Made by a program: the position numbers and the translations under genes. Positions 1 to 8,200 of a stretch of 36,804 nucleotides of DNA are shown here, piece by piece. Position 1 is the stretch's first letter; each line of letters opens with the position of its first letter. This stretch comes from Pseudomonadales bacterium (GTDB lineage Bacteria > Pseudomonadota > Gammaproteobacteria > Pseudomonadales > Pseudohongiellaceae), in assembly GCA_022821865.1 (NCBI GenBank), contig JAJECW010000011.1:1-36804 (forward strand), given 5' to 3'. The notes beneath the pieces were generated by a model. The model was not told the DNA's origin. It saw only the letters and a program-made list of their open reading frames with translations, and made no database searches.

Positions 1-190
1 GCGGGTCCAGCACCCGTTCTTCCAGGCTCGGCGCCAGGATGCGGTAGCGCAGCCTGCCTTCGAGCACGACAATACGGCCCCAGGTTCCCGCCTTGGTGCT
101 ATGAGACTTGAGCAGGCCCACGGGAACCGTCTCCTCCGTGAAAACCGGCGTTTGCCGATAAGGACTGACCTCGGCCGGCAGGCTTTTCAC
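1..190 (-). CDS. DUF1971 domain protein, 3' part outside window
   Basis: The reading frame opens with GTG at 190-188, overlapping the TGA of the upstream dehydrogenase gene as GTGA, and runs off the left edge after 63 codons. The visible protein begins MKSLPAEVSPYRQTPVF and continues with EETVPVGLL, HSTKAGTWGRIVVLEG and RLRYRIL. This is the conserved pattern of the DUF1971 family, small cupin-like proteins sometimes annotated as tellurite-resistance related. The biochemical role of the family is not established. The overlap implies translational coupling to the PQQ dehydrogenase. The start and N-terminus are seen directly; the family call rests on recognition of the conserved N-terminal block. 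Confidence 0.8.
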   Translation of the reverse strand, partial: MKSLPAEVSPYRQTPVFTEETVPVGLLKSHSTKAGTWGRIVVLEGRLRYRILAPSLEERVLDP

Positions 191-2556
191 TCGGCGGCGC
201 CCCCTGGCAATCGGTACGCGATGATGTAGCCGCCCTCGGGATCCTCCATCGCGGCCGGCAGGGCGCGGAAGCCCTGCCCCGAAGTCGAATTGAACACCGG
301 CACCGTCACGACCAGGGTCTGTTCGCCGGCGGGGGACAGGTAGGTCATGGGCGTCGCATGGGCGGTGAATGGCAGGTCGGCGCGCCACAACTCCTCGCCG
401 TTCATCACATCCAGGGCGCGCACGGAATTGTCGAATACGCCGGAATTGAAGATCAGCCCGCCAGCCGTGGTCACCGTGCCCCCGCTCTGGGGCGTGCCGA
501 TGGTTATCGGCAAACCGGTGCGAATTCCGAATGGGCCGCTTTCCTTCGCCAGGCCGATGGGCCGCTCCCAGAGCAGATCGCCGGTTTCGAGATCGACAGC
601 GGCCATAATGCCGTAAGGCGGCTGGTTGCAGGGAATGCCGAGCGGCGACATGAAGCGCCGGGTATTGTGGGAATACGGCGTGCCCAACTGGTTGCCCTGA
701 ACGCCTTCCGGCAACTCGTCGCGTGGAATGAGAATCAGGCGGTTGCCGACGATCATCGGGTTGACGACCATGATGTTGTTGACCTGATCGACGCTGACGC
801 TGCCCCAGTTGTGCCCGCCGGCGTTGCCGGGAAACTGGAAGATCGGTTCGGTGCCGGGCACGGTGAAATGCCCATCGTAGCGCATCTTGTTGTATTCGAT
901 GCGGCACCAGAGCTGGTCGAAGGGCGTTATGCCCCACATCATGTTTTCGGTGATATCGTCGCGGAAGTGCGGCAGTTCGGTGGAAAATGGCTGGGTGGGC
1001 GAGACGTAATCTTCCGGTACGCCGCCCCCGGTGGGCACGGGCAATTCCTCCACCGCGAAAATCGGCTCGCCGGTTTCCCGGTTCAGTACGAAGACCTCCG
1101 AGCGTTTGGTCGGCACGAGCACGGCCTTGACCTTTTCGCCATTGTCGCCGGGCAGGTCGATGAGGGTGGGCTGGGACGGCACGTCCCAGTCCCAGATGTC
1201 GTGGTGAACGGTCTGGAAATGCCAGCGCGGAGAACCGGTTTCGCCGTCGATGGCGACCACCGAACTCGCGTATTCGTCGCTGACTTCCATGCGGTAGCCG
1301 CCGAAGTAATCCGGCGTCTCGTTGCCGGTGGGCGCATAGATCAGGCCGAGTTCCTCATCGACGCTGAACAGGCTCCAGACGTTTGGCGTGCCGCGGGTGT
1401 AGACCTCGCCCGCCAGCGGTTCGGTGTGAATGCCGGGCCGGCCCATGTCCCAGGCCCAGGCAAACTCGCCGGTAATCGCATTGAAGGCCCGCACGACTCC
1501 CGAAGGCTCTCCCACCGACTGGTTGTCGAAGACCCAGCCTCCCACCACGGCATTGCCGCGCACGATTCCGGGCGGCGAAGTCTGGAAATTGAAAATGCGC
1601 GGGTCGTTGCCCATATTGATCGTCAGATCGACCTCGCCCTGATCGCCGAAGCCAAGGCAGCGCTCGCCGCTATTGGCATCGAGTGCGATCAGGCGGGCGT
1701 CGGTGGTATTGGTGAGAATGCGCGTCCGGCATTCGCCCTGATAAGCGGCAGGCGCCTCGTACCAGGAGACGCCGCGGCAGCCGGTGGTGAAATAGCGCGC
1801 GAAATCCAGATGTTCCGGGTCGATCAGCGGGTCGAATTGCCAGCGCAATTCGCCGCTGTCGGCGTCCAGGGCAATCACCACATTGCCGCCGGTGCAGACA
1901 TAGAGCAAATCCCCGACTTGCAGCGGGGTCGCCTTGAAGGAACCGCCCTGCCCGGTGCGGTAGGTCCAGGCAACTTCAAGCCCGGCGACGTTTTCAGCGT
2001 TGATCCGATCCAGCGGCGAATAGCGGCTGCCGCCAAGGTCGTTGCCATAGGAAGGCCAGTCGGTAGCCGTGTTCACGGTATTGACGCCGCTGCGAGGGGC
2101 AAGCTCGTTTACTTCATAGCCATGGTCGTGGCCGGCCCAGATGACGAAGGCCGCCGCCAGCGCGGTCACGGGAATCGACCATCTGGCGATGCTCGATTGC
2201 AGTAATGGCGGCGGAGAACCGTTATGCAGGGAATTGCGAAACCACGGCGTGACGAACCAGATTCCGATCGCGGCGAATGGCAGGATGCGCGGCGCCAGCG
2301 CCCACAGATCGGTTCCCGCCTCCCACAAGGACCAGACGACGGTGGCGACCAGGAAGCCGCCGTATAGCCACGCTCCCGAAGACTGGCAGCGCCATATGCG
2401 ATACGCGCAGGACAGCAATACCAGCCCCGCGAGGACGAAATACATCGACCCGCCCAGGAACACGAGTTGCAGGCCGCCGATCACGAGCGGCGCGGCGATC
2501 AGAATGAGGATTGCGGGAAAGACGCGCGGCGGTCTGGAACTGGTCAGCGAATTCAT
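187..2556 (-). CDS. gcd: Membrane-bound PQQ-dependent glucose/quinate-type dehydrogenase
   Basis: The 789-residue protein matches the usual size of membrane quinoprotein dehydrogenases (about 800 residues). Residues 1-150 are hydrophobic, with about five membrane segments, and anchor the protein in the inner membrane. The rest is a periplasmic eight-bladed PQQ propeller. Visible signatures include DWPSYGNDLGGSRYSPL near residue 170, the repeated A/W-docking motifs (LDADSGELRW, LDANSGERCLGFG, FNAITGEFAWAWD), GNETPDYFGG, HHDIWDWDVPSQPTL and GGHNWGSVSVD. Family knowledge: PQQ oxidises an aldose or a polyol such as glucose, quinate or shikimate in the periplasm and passes electrons to ubiquinone. 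The substrate cannot be told from sequence. No PQQ synthesis genes are in the window. A TATATT at about 2589-2594 could be a -10 element. Confidence 0.92.
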   Translation of the reverse strand: MNSLTSSRPPRVFPAILILIAAPLVIGGLQLVFLGGSMYFVLAGLVLLSCAYRIWRCQSSGAWLYGGFLVATVVWSLWEAGTDLWALAPRILPFAAIGIWFVTPWFRNSLHNGSPPPLLQSSIARWSIPVTALAAAFVIWAGHDHGYEVNELAPRSGVNTVNTATDWPSYGNDLGGSRYSPLDRINAENVAGLEVAWTYRTGQGGSFKATPLQVGDLLYVCTGGNVVIALDADSGELRWQFDPLIDPEHLDFARYFTTGCRGVSWYEAPAAYQGECRTRILTNTTDARLIALDANSGERCLGFGDQGEVDLTINMGNDPRIFNFQTSPPGIVRGNAVVGGWVFDNQSVGEPSGVVRAFNAITGEFAWAWDMGRPGIHTEPLAGEVYTRGTPNVWSLFSVDEELGLIYAPTGNETPDYFGGYRMEVSDEYASSVVAIDGETGSPRWHFQTVHHDIWDWDVPSQPTLIDLPGDNGEKVKAVLVPTKRSEVFVLNRETGEPIFAVEELPVPTGGGVPEDYVSPTQPFSTELPHFRDDITENMMWGITPFDQLWCRIEYNKMRYDGHFTVPGTEPIFQFPGNAGGHNWGSVSVDQVNNIMVVNPMIVGNRLILIPRDELPEGVQGNQLGTPYSHNTRRFMSPLGIPCNQPPYGIMAAVDLETGDLLWERPIGLAKESGPFGIRTGLPITIGTPQSGGTVTTAGGLIFNSGVFDNSVRALDVMNGEELWRADLPFTAHATPMTYLSPAGEQTLVVTVPVFNSTSGQGFRALPAAMEDPEGGYIIAYRLPGGAAE

Positions 2557-2709
2557 CGGCCAATCACCCGGGGCAAAGGTCTTGGCCGAATATACCCAAA
2601 ATCCCGGACATGGGACACCCGCCGGCTACGCCTGCGGCTTTCCGTGAGAAGCGGCTTCCCCACTGTTATTCTGTTCGTAGCGAGGTGGGGTCGCAGTGTG
2701 CCGGGAAAA
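2557..2709. other. Intergenic region downstream of zapA; no 6S RNA recognised
   Basis: In many Gammaproteobacteria ssrS (6S RNA) and fau follow zapA. Here 153 bp separate zapA from gcd and no fau follows. The minus strand can form a short stem, CCCCAC pairing with GTGGGG about 20 nt apart (about 2665-2697). I could not fit the long closing stem and central bubble of 6S RNA. The stretch also carries ATGGGACACCC at 2610-2620, an 11-mer that recurs at 6587-6597. Confidence 0.4.
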
Positions 2710-3039
2710 TCACTTTTCAGCGGCTTGCTTGTCCGTTGTTCCTTCGCTGCCAAGAGCGCGGTTGAGCTTGTCTTCGAGCTGGGCGAGGCGGACATCGTCG
2801 AGCAGGGTGCCGCCGCCTTCGGCTGTGGGCTTCTTGAGCAGTTCGTGAGTAATGTTGAGCGCCACCATGACGGCGATCTGTTCGCGGTCGAGCTTGCTGA
2901 CCCGGCGTTGAATCCGGTACATGCGCTCATCGAGATAGCGGGCGGATTCCAGCAGGGAGCTTCTTTCCTCGGGCGGGCAGTTCACCCAATAGCTCTTGTT
3001 GAGGATGGTGAGCAGAACGGAGTTGTTGTCACTGGTCAT
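2710..3039 (-). CDS. zapA: Cell division protein ZapA
   Basis: This 109-residue protein has the ZapA layout. It starts with a small beta/alpha head (LLTILNKSYWVNCPPEE, then LLESARYLDERM) and continues as a long helical tail that forms the dimeric coiled coil (IAVMVALNITHELL and the charged region after residue 75). ZapA binds FtsZ filaments and cross-links them in the Z-ring at mid-cell. The next gene upstream, also on the minus strand, encodes a ZapB-like coiled coil, which supports a division role. The length is normal for the family. Confidence 0.92.
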   Translation of the reverse strand: MTSDNNSVLLTILNKSYWVNCPPEERSSLLESARYLDERMYRIQRRVSKLDREQIAVMVALNITHELLKKPTAEGGGTLLDDVRLAQLEDKLNRALGSEGTTDKQAAEK

Positions 3040-3067
3040 TTCGTTGGCCGTGCCGGTCGGGCTTGCT

Positions 3068-3271
3068 TTACGTATTCAATGCCTTCAGCCGCATCAGAAT
3101 CGCCTGCAGCCGCTGTTTCGCCGCGCGGTTTTTCTCCAGCAATTGGCGGCGCTCGGCTCGCAGGTTCTGTTCATTCGCCTTGAGCAGGTGATTTTCTTCG
3201 CGCAGGGCGCCGCAAAGTTCGATCAGGGCATCGACCTTTCCATGCAGCGCGTCAATTCTGTTATCGTGCAT
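3068..3271 (-). CDS. Small ZapB-like coiled-coil protein (TIGR02449 type)
   Basis: The 67-residue protein is almost entirely heptad-patterned: LHGKVDALIELCGALREEN, then AERRQLLEKNRAAKQRL. It is charged and lacks membrane segments. Such proteins precede zapA in many Gammaproteobacteria and are annotated as TIGR02449 or ZapB-like. The inferred role is a partner of ZapA at the division septum. It lies 28 bp upstream of zapA in the same direction, so the two are probably cotranscribed. A 79-bp region separates its start from the divergent pepP and must hold promoters for both directions. Confidence 0.82.
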   Translation of the reverse strand: MHDNRIDALHGKVDALIELCGALREENHLLKANEQNLRAERRQLLEKNRAAKQRLQAILMRLKALNT

Positions 3272-3350
3272 CCGGCAAGCGCCTGAATTGATTCACTTGG
3301 CGAATATAGAGCCGCTTGCCAGACCGGTCAATAATGAAGTTGGATCAACC

Positions 3351-4661
3351 ATGATAGAGAACCACGAGTACCGCCAGCGCCGCCGCCTGCTGATGGAGCG
3401 CATGGCGCCCGGGTCGCTGGCCCTGCTGCCTGCCGCCCCGGAGCGGGTGCGCAGCCGCGACATACACCACGCCTATCGCCAGGACAGCGATTTCTACTAT
3501 CTCACCGGATTCACCGAAGCCGGCGCCCTGCTCGCACTCGTTCCCGGGCGCGAGAAAGGCGAAACCGTACTCTTCTGCCAGCCCAGGGATCCGAAGAAGG
3601 AACAATGGGAAGGCGTGCTTCTCGGCCCCGAGGCGGCGGCGGCAGCACTCGGCGTGGACGAAGCTCACCCCATCACGGAAATCGACGAACGGATGCCCGG
3701 GCTGATTGAAGGCCGCGAACGCATCCACTACCGCATGGGCGCCGATGCCGGATTTGATGAAAAAGTCATGGGCTGGGCCTGCGGCGCCCGGGAAAAAGCC
3801 CGACTCGGCGGGCCTGCGCCCAAACAGTTCCTGTTGCTCGATGAGTTGCTGCACGAAATGCGCCTGATCAAGAGCGATTCTGAAATCCACCTGATGGAGG
3901 AAGCGGTGCGAATCTCGGTGGAGGGACACCGCCGCATCATGCGGTATTGCCGCCCGGGCATGCGCGAATATGAACTCGAGGCCGAGTTGCTGCACAGCTT
4001 CCTGCGCCATGGCAGCCGGGCGGCGGCCTACGGCTCGATCATCGGCGCCGGCGCCAATGCCTGCATCCTGCACTATGACAGCAATCAGGCGGAAATCGCC
4101 GATGGCGACCTGGTGCTGGTGGACGCGGGCTGCGAATACCGCCACTACGCCGCGGACATCACCCGCACTTTCCCCGCCAACGGCCGCTTCAGCGCCGAAC
4201 AGCGAGAAATCTACCGGATCGTGCTTCGGGCCCACGCCGGCGCCGTGGCGGCTGTCTCGCCCGGCGCCCCCTGGGATGCGGCGCAGGAGGCTTCGGTCAA
4301 GGCGATTGTGGACGGCCTGCTTGATCTCGGGCTGCTGACCGGCAGCGCCGATAAAGTCATGGAAGAAGAAACCTACAAGGACTTCTACATGCACCGGGTG
4401 GGCCATTGGCTCGGCATCGACGTGCACGATGTGGGCAGCTACCGCAATGGCGAGAACTGGCGGCTCTTCGCCCCGGGCATGGTGACCACCATCGAGCCGG
4501 GAATCTATATCTCCCCCGGCAATGAAAACGTCGATCCGCGCTGGCGCGGTATCGGCGTGCGCATCGAAGACGATGTGCTGGTGACCGGGACCGGCAACCG
4601 CATTCTCAGCGACGGACTTCCCCGCGAACCCGAAGAAATCGAGGCCCTGATGGCCGCCTGA
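3351..4661 (+). CDS. pepP: Xaa-Pro aminopeptidase (aminopeptidase P)
   Basis: The 436-residue protein has the aminopeptidase P N-terminal domain (residues 1-175; EYRQRRRLLMERM, YHxYRQDSDFYYLTGF-like block) followed by a pita-bread M24 metallopeptidase domain. The five di-manganese ligands are visible: Asp in LVLVDAGCEY, Asp in YAADITRTF, His in VGHWLGIDVHD, Glu in TTIEPGIYI and Glu in GVRIEDDV. The enzyme removes an N-terminal residue that precedes proline in the cytosol. I chose the ATG at 3351 because the E. coli homologue starts at the equivalent point; an in-frame ATG at 3288 would add 21 residues with no counterpart. It is followed after 24 bp by ubiH, the conserved pepP-ubiH pairing. 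Confidence 0.95.
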   Translation: MIENHEYRQRRRLLMERMAPGSLALLPAAPERVRSRDIHHAYRQDSDFYYLTGFTEAGALLALVPGREKGETVLFCQPRDPKKEQWEGVLLGPEAAAAALGVDEAHPITEIDERMPGLIEGRERIHYRMGADAGFDEKVMGWACGAREKARLGGPAPKQFLLLDELLHEMRLIKSDSEIHLMEEAVRISVEGHRRIMRYCRPGMREYELEAELLHSFLRHGSRAAAYGSIIGAGANACILHYDSNQAEIADGDLVLVDAGCEYRHYAADITRTFPANGRFSAEQREIYRIVLRAHAGAVAAVSPGAPWDAAQEASVKAIVDGLLDLGLLTGSADKVMEEETYKDFYMHRVGHWLGIDVHDVGSYRNGENWRLFAPGMVTTIEPGIYISPGNENVDPRWRGIGVRIEDDVLVTGTGNRILSDGLPREPEEIEALMAA

Positions 4662-4685
4662 GGTCCGGCGGAGCGGCATATCCAC

Positions 4686-5906
4686 ATGGCGCATGACGGA
4701 GCACAGGGCGGGCGGCCCATCGTGGTGGTGGGGGGCGGTCTTGCCGGGGCGAGCTTTGCCCTTGGAGCGGCGCGCTTCGGATATCGGGTCATGCTGGTGG
4801 AAGCCCGCGCCGGCGCTTCCGAAGGCGGCTTCGACGCCCGTTCCACGGCGCTGTCCTGGGGCGCCCGGCGAATTTTCGAGTCGCTGGGGGTCTGGGGACC
4901 ACTCGGCGCCGGCCCCTGCCCCATCCGGCGCATCGAGGTTACTGACCAGGGCCATCTCGGCGGCGTTGGCTTCGACCACCGCGAACAGGGGCTTGACGCC
5001 CTGGGTTATGTGGTGGAAAACCACTTGCTCGCCAAGGTGTTGCGGGGCAGGATCGCCTCATGCGGGGCGATTGAATTCCTGGCGCCGGCAGACGTCACCA
5101 CTGCAAAGCCCATCGCCGATGGCATGGAACTGACCCTGCGCGAGAAAGGCAAGGAGCGCCGGCTCGCGGCGGCCCTGACGGTGCTCGCCGACGGCGGCAG
5201 GTCGTCCATTGCCGCAAGCCTCGGCATTGCCCGGCAGCGCAAGCCCTATGGGCAGCACGCGCTGGTGGCGAATATCTCCCTGGAACATTCACACCGCAAT
5301 ACCGCCCATGAACGATTCACCTCCCATGGACCCCTGGCGGTACTGCCCCTGCCGATGGCCGATGGGGTTCATCGCGCGTCACTGGTCTGGACCTTGCCCG
5401 GAGATGCGGCCGAGGAATACGCAGCCTTGCCGGAAGAGATTTTACTGCCCCGGCTGCAAGGGGAATTCGGGCCGGGAATGGGCCGGGTTACCGGAATCGG
5501 GCGAAGGGTCTGCTTTCCCCTGCAATTGAGCCAGGCCAGCGAGCAGGTTCGACCGGGGCTGGCGCTGCTCGGCAATGCCGCCCATACCCTGCATCCGGTG
5601 GCGGGACAGGGATTCAATCTCGCCCTGCGGGACGCCATGGCGCTGGCGGAAGCGCTGGGAGAGGCCATCGGGCAAGGCCGCTCGCCGGGCGATCTGGCGG
5701 TGTTGCGGGATTATCTTGCGCGGCAGGAAGTCGATCAGGACCGGACGGTATTTTTTACGGATCTGCTGGTTCGGCTGTTTTCCGGCCAGAGCGCCGCAAG
5801 GGTGGCATTCCGCAAGCTCGGGCTGCTCGCGCTGGACCTGCTGCCGCCGCTGCGGCAAGGATTCGTGAGCAATGTCACGCGGCAGCAATCTCCACTCCGA
5901 CGCTGA
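4686..5906 (+). CDS. ubiH: 2-octaprenyl-6-methoxyphenol hydroxylase UbiH
   Basis: This 406-residue class A flavin monooxygenase has the FAD dinucleotide motif VVVGGGLAGASFAL at residues 14-27, the FDARSTALSWGARRIFESLGVW block typical of UbiH/UbiI proteins around residues 50-71, the NADPH/FAD motif LTVLADGGRS near 170, and LALLGNAAHTLHPVAGQGFN near 295. UbiH carries out one ring hydroxylation of ubiquinone synthesis on the inner face of the inner membrane. GGAG at 4671-4674 is a plausible ribosome site. It follows pepP, as in E. coli, where ubiI comes next. Here ubiI is displaced about 5.4 kb by a MaoC gene and an accessory island. Confidence 0.93.
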   Translation: MAHDGAQGGRPIVVVGGGLAGASFALGAARFGYRVMLVEARAGASEGGFDARSTALSWGARRIFESLGVWGPLGAGPCPIRRIEVTDQGHLGGVGFDHREQGLDALGYVVENHLLAKVLRGRIASCGAIEFLAPADVTTAKPIADGMELTLREKGKERRLAAALTVLADGGRSSIAASLGIARQRKPYGQHALVANISLEHSHRNTAHERFTSHGPLAVLPLPMADGVHRASLVWTLPGDAAEEYAALPEEILLPRLQGEFGPGMGRVTGIGRRVCFPLQLSQASEQVRPGLALLGNAAHTLHPVAGQGFNLALRDAMALAEALGEAIGQGRSPGDLAVLRDYLARQEVDQDRTVFFTDLLVRLFSGQSAARVAFRKLGLLALDLLPPLRQGFVSNVTRQQSPLRR

Positions 5907-5913
5907 GCGACTT

Positions 5914-5930
5914 CCTGCGGCGCAGGCTCC
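5914..5930 (-). repeat. REP-like hairpin, single copy
   Basis: On the minus strand this reads GGAGCCTGCGCCGCAGG: a GGAG tetranucleotide followed by a near-perfect palindrome (CCTGCG, one base, CGCAGG). The same 17-mer pattern, GGAGCCTGCGCCNNAGG, occurs at 6835-6851, 6978-6994 and 36275-36291, always outside genes. It lies between the converging ubiH and MaoC genes and could also act as a bidirectional terminator, although no T-run follows. Confidence 0.7.
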
Positions 5931-5956
5931 TTGTGCATGCCATCCCTGGCGCAATT

Positions 5957-6427
5957 TCAGTTCTGCCGTACCACGGTCATGCCAAGCCAGTCGGCCACCA
6001 GTGCGGGCTTTTCCTCGCCTTCGATCTCCACGGTCGCCGCATAGCGGGTCAGATAGCGTCCGGGGGATTTTTCCTCCGCCGAACTGAGCCGAAAGCGCCC
6101 CCGGACCCGTTGGCCCGACCGCACGGGATGCACGAAACGCACCCGGTCCAAGCCATAATTGATTCCCATGACGGTATTTTCGAGCTTCAGCCCGCCGCCC
6201 CGGGAGCTGAGCGCGCTGAGCAGGGAGAGCGTCAGAAAGCCGTGGGCGATGGTGCCGCCGAAAGGGGTTTGGGCGGCTTTTTCGGCGTCGACGTGGATGT
6301 ATTGGTGATCGTCGGTGGCATCGGCGAACTGGTCGATACGCTCCTGTTCGATGGTCATCCAGTCGGTCAGGCCGACTTCCTGGCCGATGTGGTCCCGCAG
6401 GGAAGCTGCCGGTATCACCTTGTTCAT
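5957..6427 (-). CDS. MaoC-like (R)-enoyl-CoA hydratase
   Basis: The 156-residue protein is a single hot-dog MaoC domain. The catalytic hydratase-2 motif is visible near residues 36-43 as FADATDDHQYIHVD, with the Asp and His expected for adding water to a trans-2-enoyl-CoA. PFGGTIAHGFLTLSLL follows, the usual MaoC sequence. Related proteins supply (R)-3-hydroxyacyl-CoA for polyester or lipid metabolism, or act on other enoyl-CoAs. The substrate cannot be assigned. The ATG at 6427 has GGAGAG a few bases upstream; in-frame codons further upstream encode sequence unlike the family. It lies on the opposite strand to ubiH and ubiI and breaks the usual pepP-ubiH-ubiI order. Confidence 0.88.
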   Translation of the reverse strand: MNKVIPAASLRDHIGQEVGLTDWMTIEQERIDQFADATDDHQYIHVDAEKAAQTPFGGTIAHGFLTLSLLSALSSRGGGLKLENTVMGINYGLDRVRFVHPVRSGQRVRGRFRLSSAEEKSPGRYLTRYAATVEIEGEEKPALVADWLGMTVVRQN

Positions 6428-6511
6428 GTCACGCTCTCCGCCGGTCAAAGCCCGGCAGTCTATCAGCATCGTGCTTTGAGCGGTATAAGTGGCTTTGTGG
6501 TTTCGATCCGC

Positions 6512-6738
6512 CCCCCGACGGCGACTCACGTTGTGCAGAACTCACACATCACTTCGCGAAATTTGTTTCGGAATTTATGGGAATTTATGGGACACCCACT
6601 GTCCATTGTTTCGGCTGTGGTGACTTGCGGAGGTTTGGAAGTTGGCTGCGAGTTACAATGTGTTCATGGATGACGGGGTTGAAAAGTTTGATCTGGTGAT
6701 TGCCGGGGGCGGGATTGTCGGGGCTACGCTTGCCTGTT
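6512..6738 (+). repeat. Left copy of the duplicated ubiI upstream/5' region
   Basis: Two blocks match the sequence in front of the intact ubiI. Block 1, 6512-6544, matches 11304-11336 at 30 of 33 positions. Block 2, 6651-6738, matches 11352-11439 at 87 of 88 positions, with a single C/G difference just before the ATG. Between the blocks this copy has 106 bp where the right copy has 15 bp. The extra DNA contains a tandem GGAATTTATG repeat and ATGGGACACCC. The two copies flank the accessory island as direct repeats 4.7-4.8 kb apart. Confidence 0.92.
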
Positions 6739-6902
6739 CGCAGGTGCAGCTGCGTATCCGTTTGACAGCATCATTGATCATGCGTAGAGTTTTTCGCTGG
6801 GGACTGCGAATCTATCCAGGTCCATCTAAGCCTAGGAGCCTGCGCCGTAGGAATTCGCGAAAGCGAAAATTCGCTATCGTCGCGCCCCGGCTGATCGATT
6901 GA
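6666..6902 (+). pseudogene. Truncated 5' remnant of ubiI
   Basis: The first 24 codons (MDDGVEKFDLVIAGGGIVG and on to LAC) are identical to those of the intact ubiI at 11367, including the FAD-binding GGGIVG turn. After position 6738 the match stops abruptly and the frame continues for 54 unrelated, arginine-rich codons, passing into the left end of the REPIN-like element, to a stop at 6902. A 78-residue product could be translated but would have no hydroxylase function. It marks the left edge of the island. Confidence 0.88.
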
Positions 6903-6997
6903 GGCGAATATTGGTGAATATGCAACGAAATCGAGCGGCCGGGGGCGTGGATGAGAGCGGATTTGCAGCCGTGAATTCCTACGGCGCAGGCTCCTAG
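6832..6997. mobile_element. REPIN/MITE-like element with perfect 25-bp inverted ends
   Basis: The sequence at 6832-6856 is the exact reverse complement of 6973-6997, so a 166-bp segment is bounded by perfect 25-bp inverted repeats starting CTAGGAGCC and ending GGAATTC. Each end holds the 17-mer GGAGCCTGCGCCGTAGG: a GGAG tetranucleotide plus an imperfect palindrome. That is the known architecture of REP sequences, and two facing REPs form a REPIN, normally mobilised by a RAYT transposase. A small internal hairpin (AGCGAA, AA, TTCGCT at 6862-6875) is also present. No flanking direct duplication is evident and no RAYT gene lies in the window. Confidence 0.75.
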
Positions 6998-7044
6998 CCC
7001 TCGAACTACCCAGCAGAATAGGACCAATTTGGGGTAATAGTGCC

Positions 7045-8193
7045 ATGATTTCGCGTATACGAGCCTATCAGATTGGGCCTATCAAGAAAGCCGATATCAA
7101 ATTTGGAGACTTGACTGTATTCGTGGGCCCCCAGGCAACAGGTAAAAGCATTTGCCTGCAGCTGCTCAAGTTGCTCGCGGACAAGCGACCCGTACATCGA
7201 ACCATGGAGCGCTTTGGCTTGACCAAAGGAAGCGATCCGAGAACTTTCTTTGATCTTTATTTTGGTGAGGGAATGGCGTCCATTTGGCAAGAAGGGGCCA
7301 GCAACCTGTATCTGGGAAACTCGAAGACATCAACGAATCTGAATGATTATGCCAAAGCCAGGAAAACCGAATCGAGCGAGTCCATGTTCTATATTCCCGC
7401 TCAGCGGGTAATGAGTTTGCGCGATGGGATGACTCGTCCGTTTAGTGATTATAGGGCTGGCGATCCGTTTGTACTGCGAGATTTCAGTGAAAAGCTTCAT
7501 GTTATCGTGCAAAATGAGTTTGGGCTTGAGAAAGAGGTTTTTCCTCGAGTGCAGCGCATTGCCGAGGCTTTACGGCAACCCGTGGAAAAACACATTTTCG
7601 GCAAGTTTAAGCTGCGCACGGACAACACTCAACATCAAAGCCGGCTAATTTTGGGAAATGGGGACGGTGGGGCGCTGCCGTATCTGGTATGGTCGGCTGG
7701 GCAGAGGGAATTCGTGCCGCTCCTTCTCGGATTGTACAGGCTGTTGCCTCCCTCAAGGGCAAACCGTAGGGGCGACATTGAATGGGTTGTTATTGAGGAG
7801 CCGGAGATGGGATTGCACCCCAACGGAATCGGTGCTGTTTTCAATCTGGTGCTCGAACTGCTATCCCGCGGATACCGTGTGTGCGTCTCCACCCACTCGC
7901 CTCATGTGCTCGATCTGGTTTGGGCACTCAAGTTCCTGCAGGACCACCATGCCACTTCGAGGGACGTGGTTGATCTGTTGCAAATCAAGGATACATCCAA
8001 GATTAGAGGCATTGCGGCATCGGTTCTCCAAAAGTCACTGAAAACCTACTTTTTTTCGCCCGAAGGCGAAGTTCATGATATTTCCAGTCTCGATCCTGGA
8101 TCGGATGACATTGCTGAAGGTGGTTGGGGTGGGATTACTGAGTTTTCCAGCAAGATAGGAGATGTTGTCGCGAAGGTTGCGAGTCGGGTGTAG
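7045..8193 (+). CDS. AAA family ATPase (AAA_15/AAA_21, SMC-like)
   Basis: This 382-residue protein has an N-terminal ABC/SMC-type ATPase strand (ISRIRAYQIGPIKKADIKF) followed by Walker A GPQATGKS at 28-35. The middle is a divergent helical insertion (about 60-200). The signature-like SAGQREFVPLLLGL starts at 217, Walker B VVIEEPEMGLHP is at 248-259 and the STHSPHVLDL switch at 283-291. This pattern fits the AAA_15/AAA_21 group, common in OLD, Gabija-type and PARIS-type defence loci. No Toprim domain follows; the C-terminus ends soon after the ATPase core. A small gene starts 7 bp downstream and is probably coupled. GC is visibly lower than in the flanks, consistent with acquisition. The ATPase call is firm; the defence role is inference. 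Confidence 0.85.
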   Translation: MISRIRAYQIGPIKKADIKFGDLTVFVGPQATGKSICLQLLKLLADKRPVHRTMERFGLTKGSDPRTFFDLYFGEGMASIWQEGASNLYLGNSKTSTNLNDYAKARKTESSESMFYIPAQRVMSLRDGMTRPFSDYRAGDPFVLRDFSEKLHVIVQNEFGLEKEVFPRVQRIAEALRQPVEKHIFGKFKLRTDNTQHQSRLILGNGDGGALPYLVWSAGQREFVPLLLGLYRLLPPSRANRRGDIEWVVIEEPEMGLHPNGIGAVFNLVLELLSRGYRVCVSTHSPHVLDLVWALKFLQDHHATSRDVVDLLQIKDTSKIRGIAASVLQKSLKTYFFSPEGEVHDISSLDPGSDDIAEGGWGGITEFSSKIGDVVAKVASRV

Positions 8194-8200
8194 GCAAAAC

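Noticed and set aside
2557..2709. 6S RNA (ssrS) next to zapA
   Set aside because: The gap is shorter than a usual 6S RNA and only a 6-bp stem could be found; conserved closing-stem sequence was not recognised.
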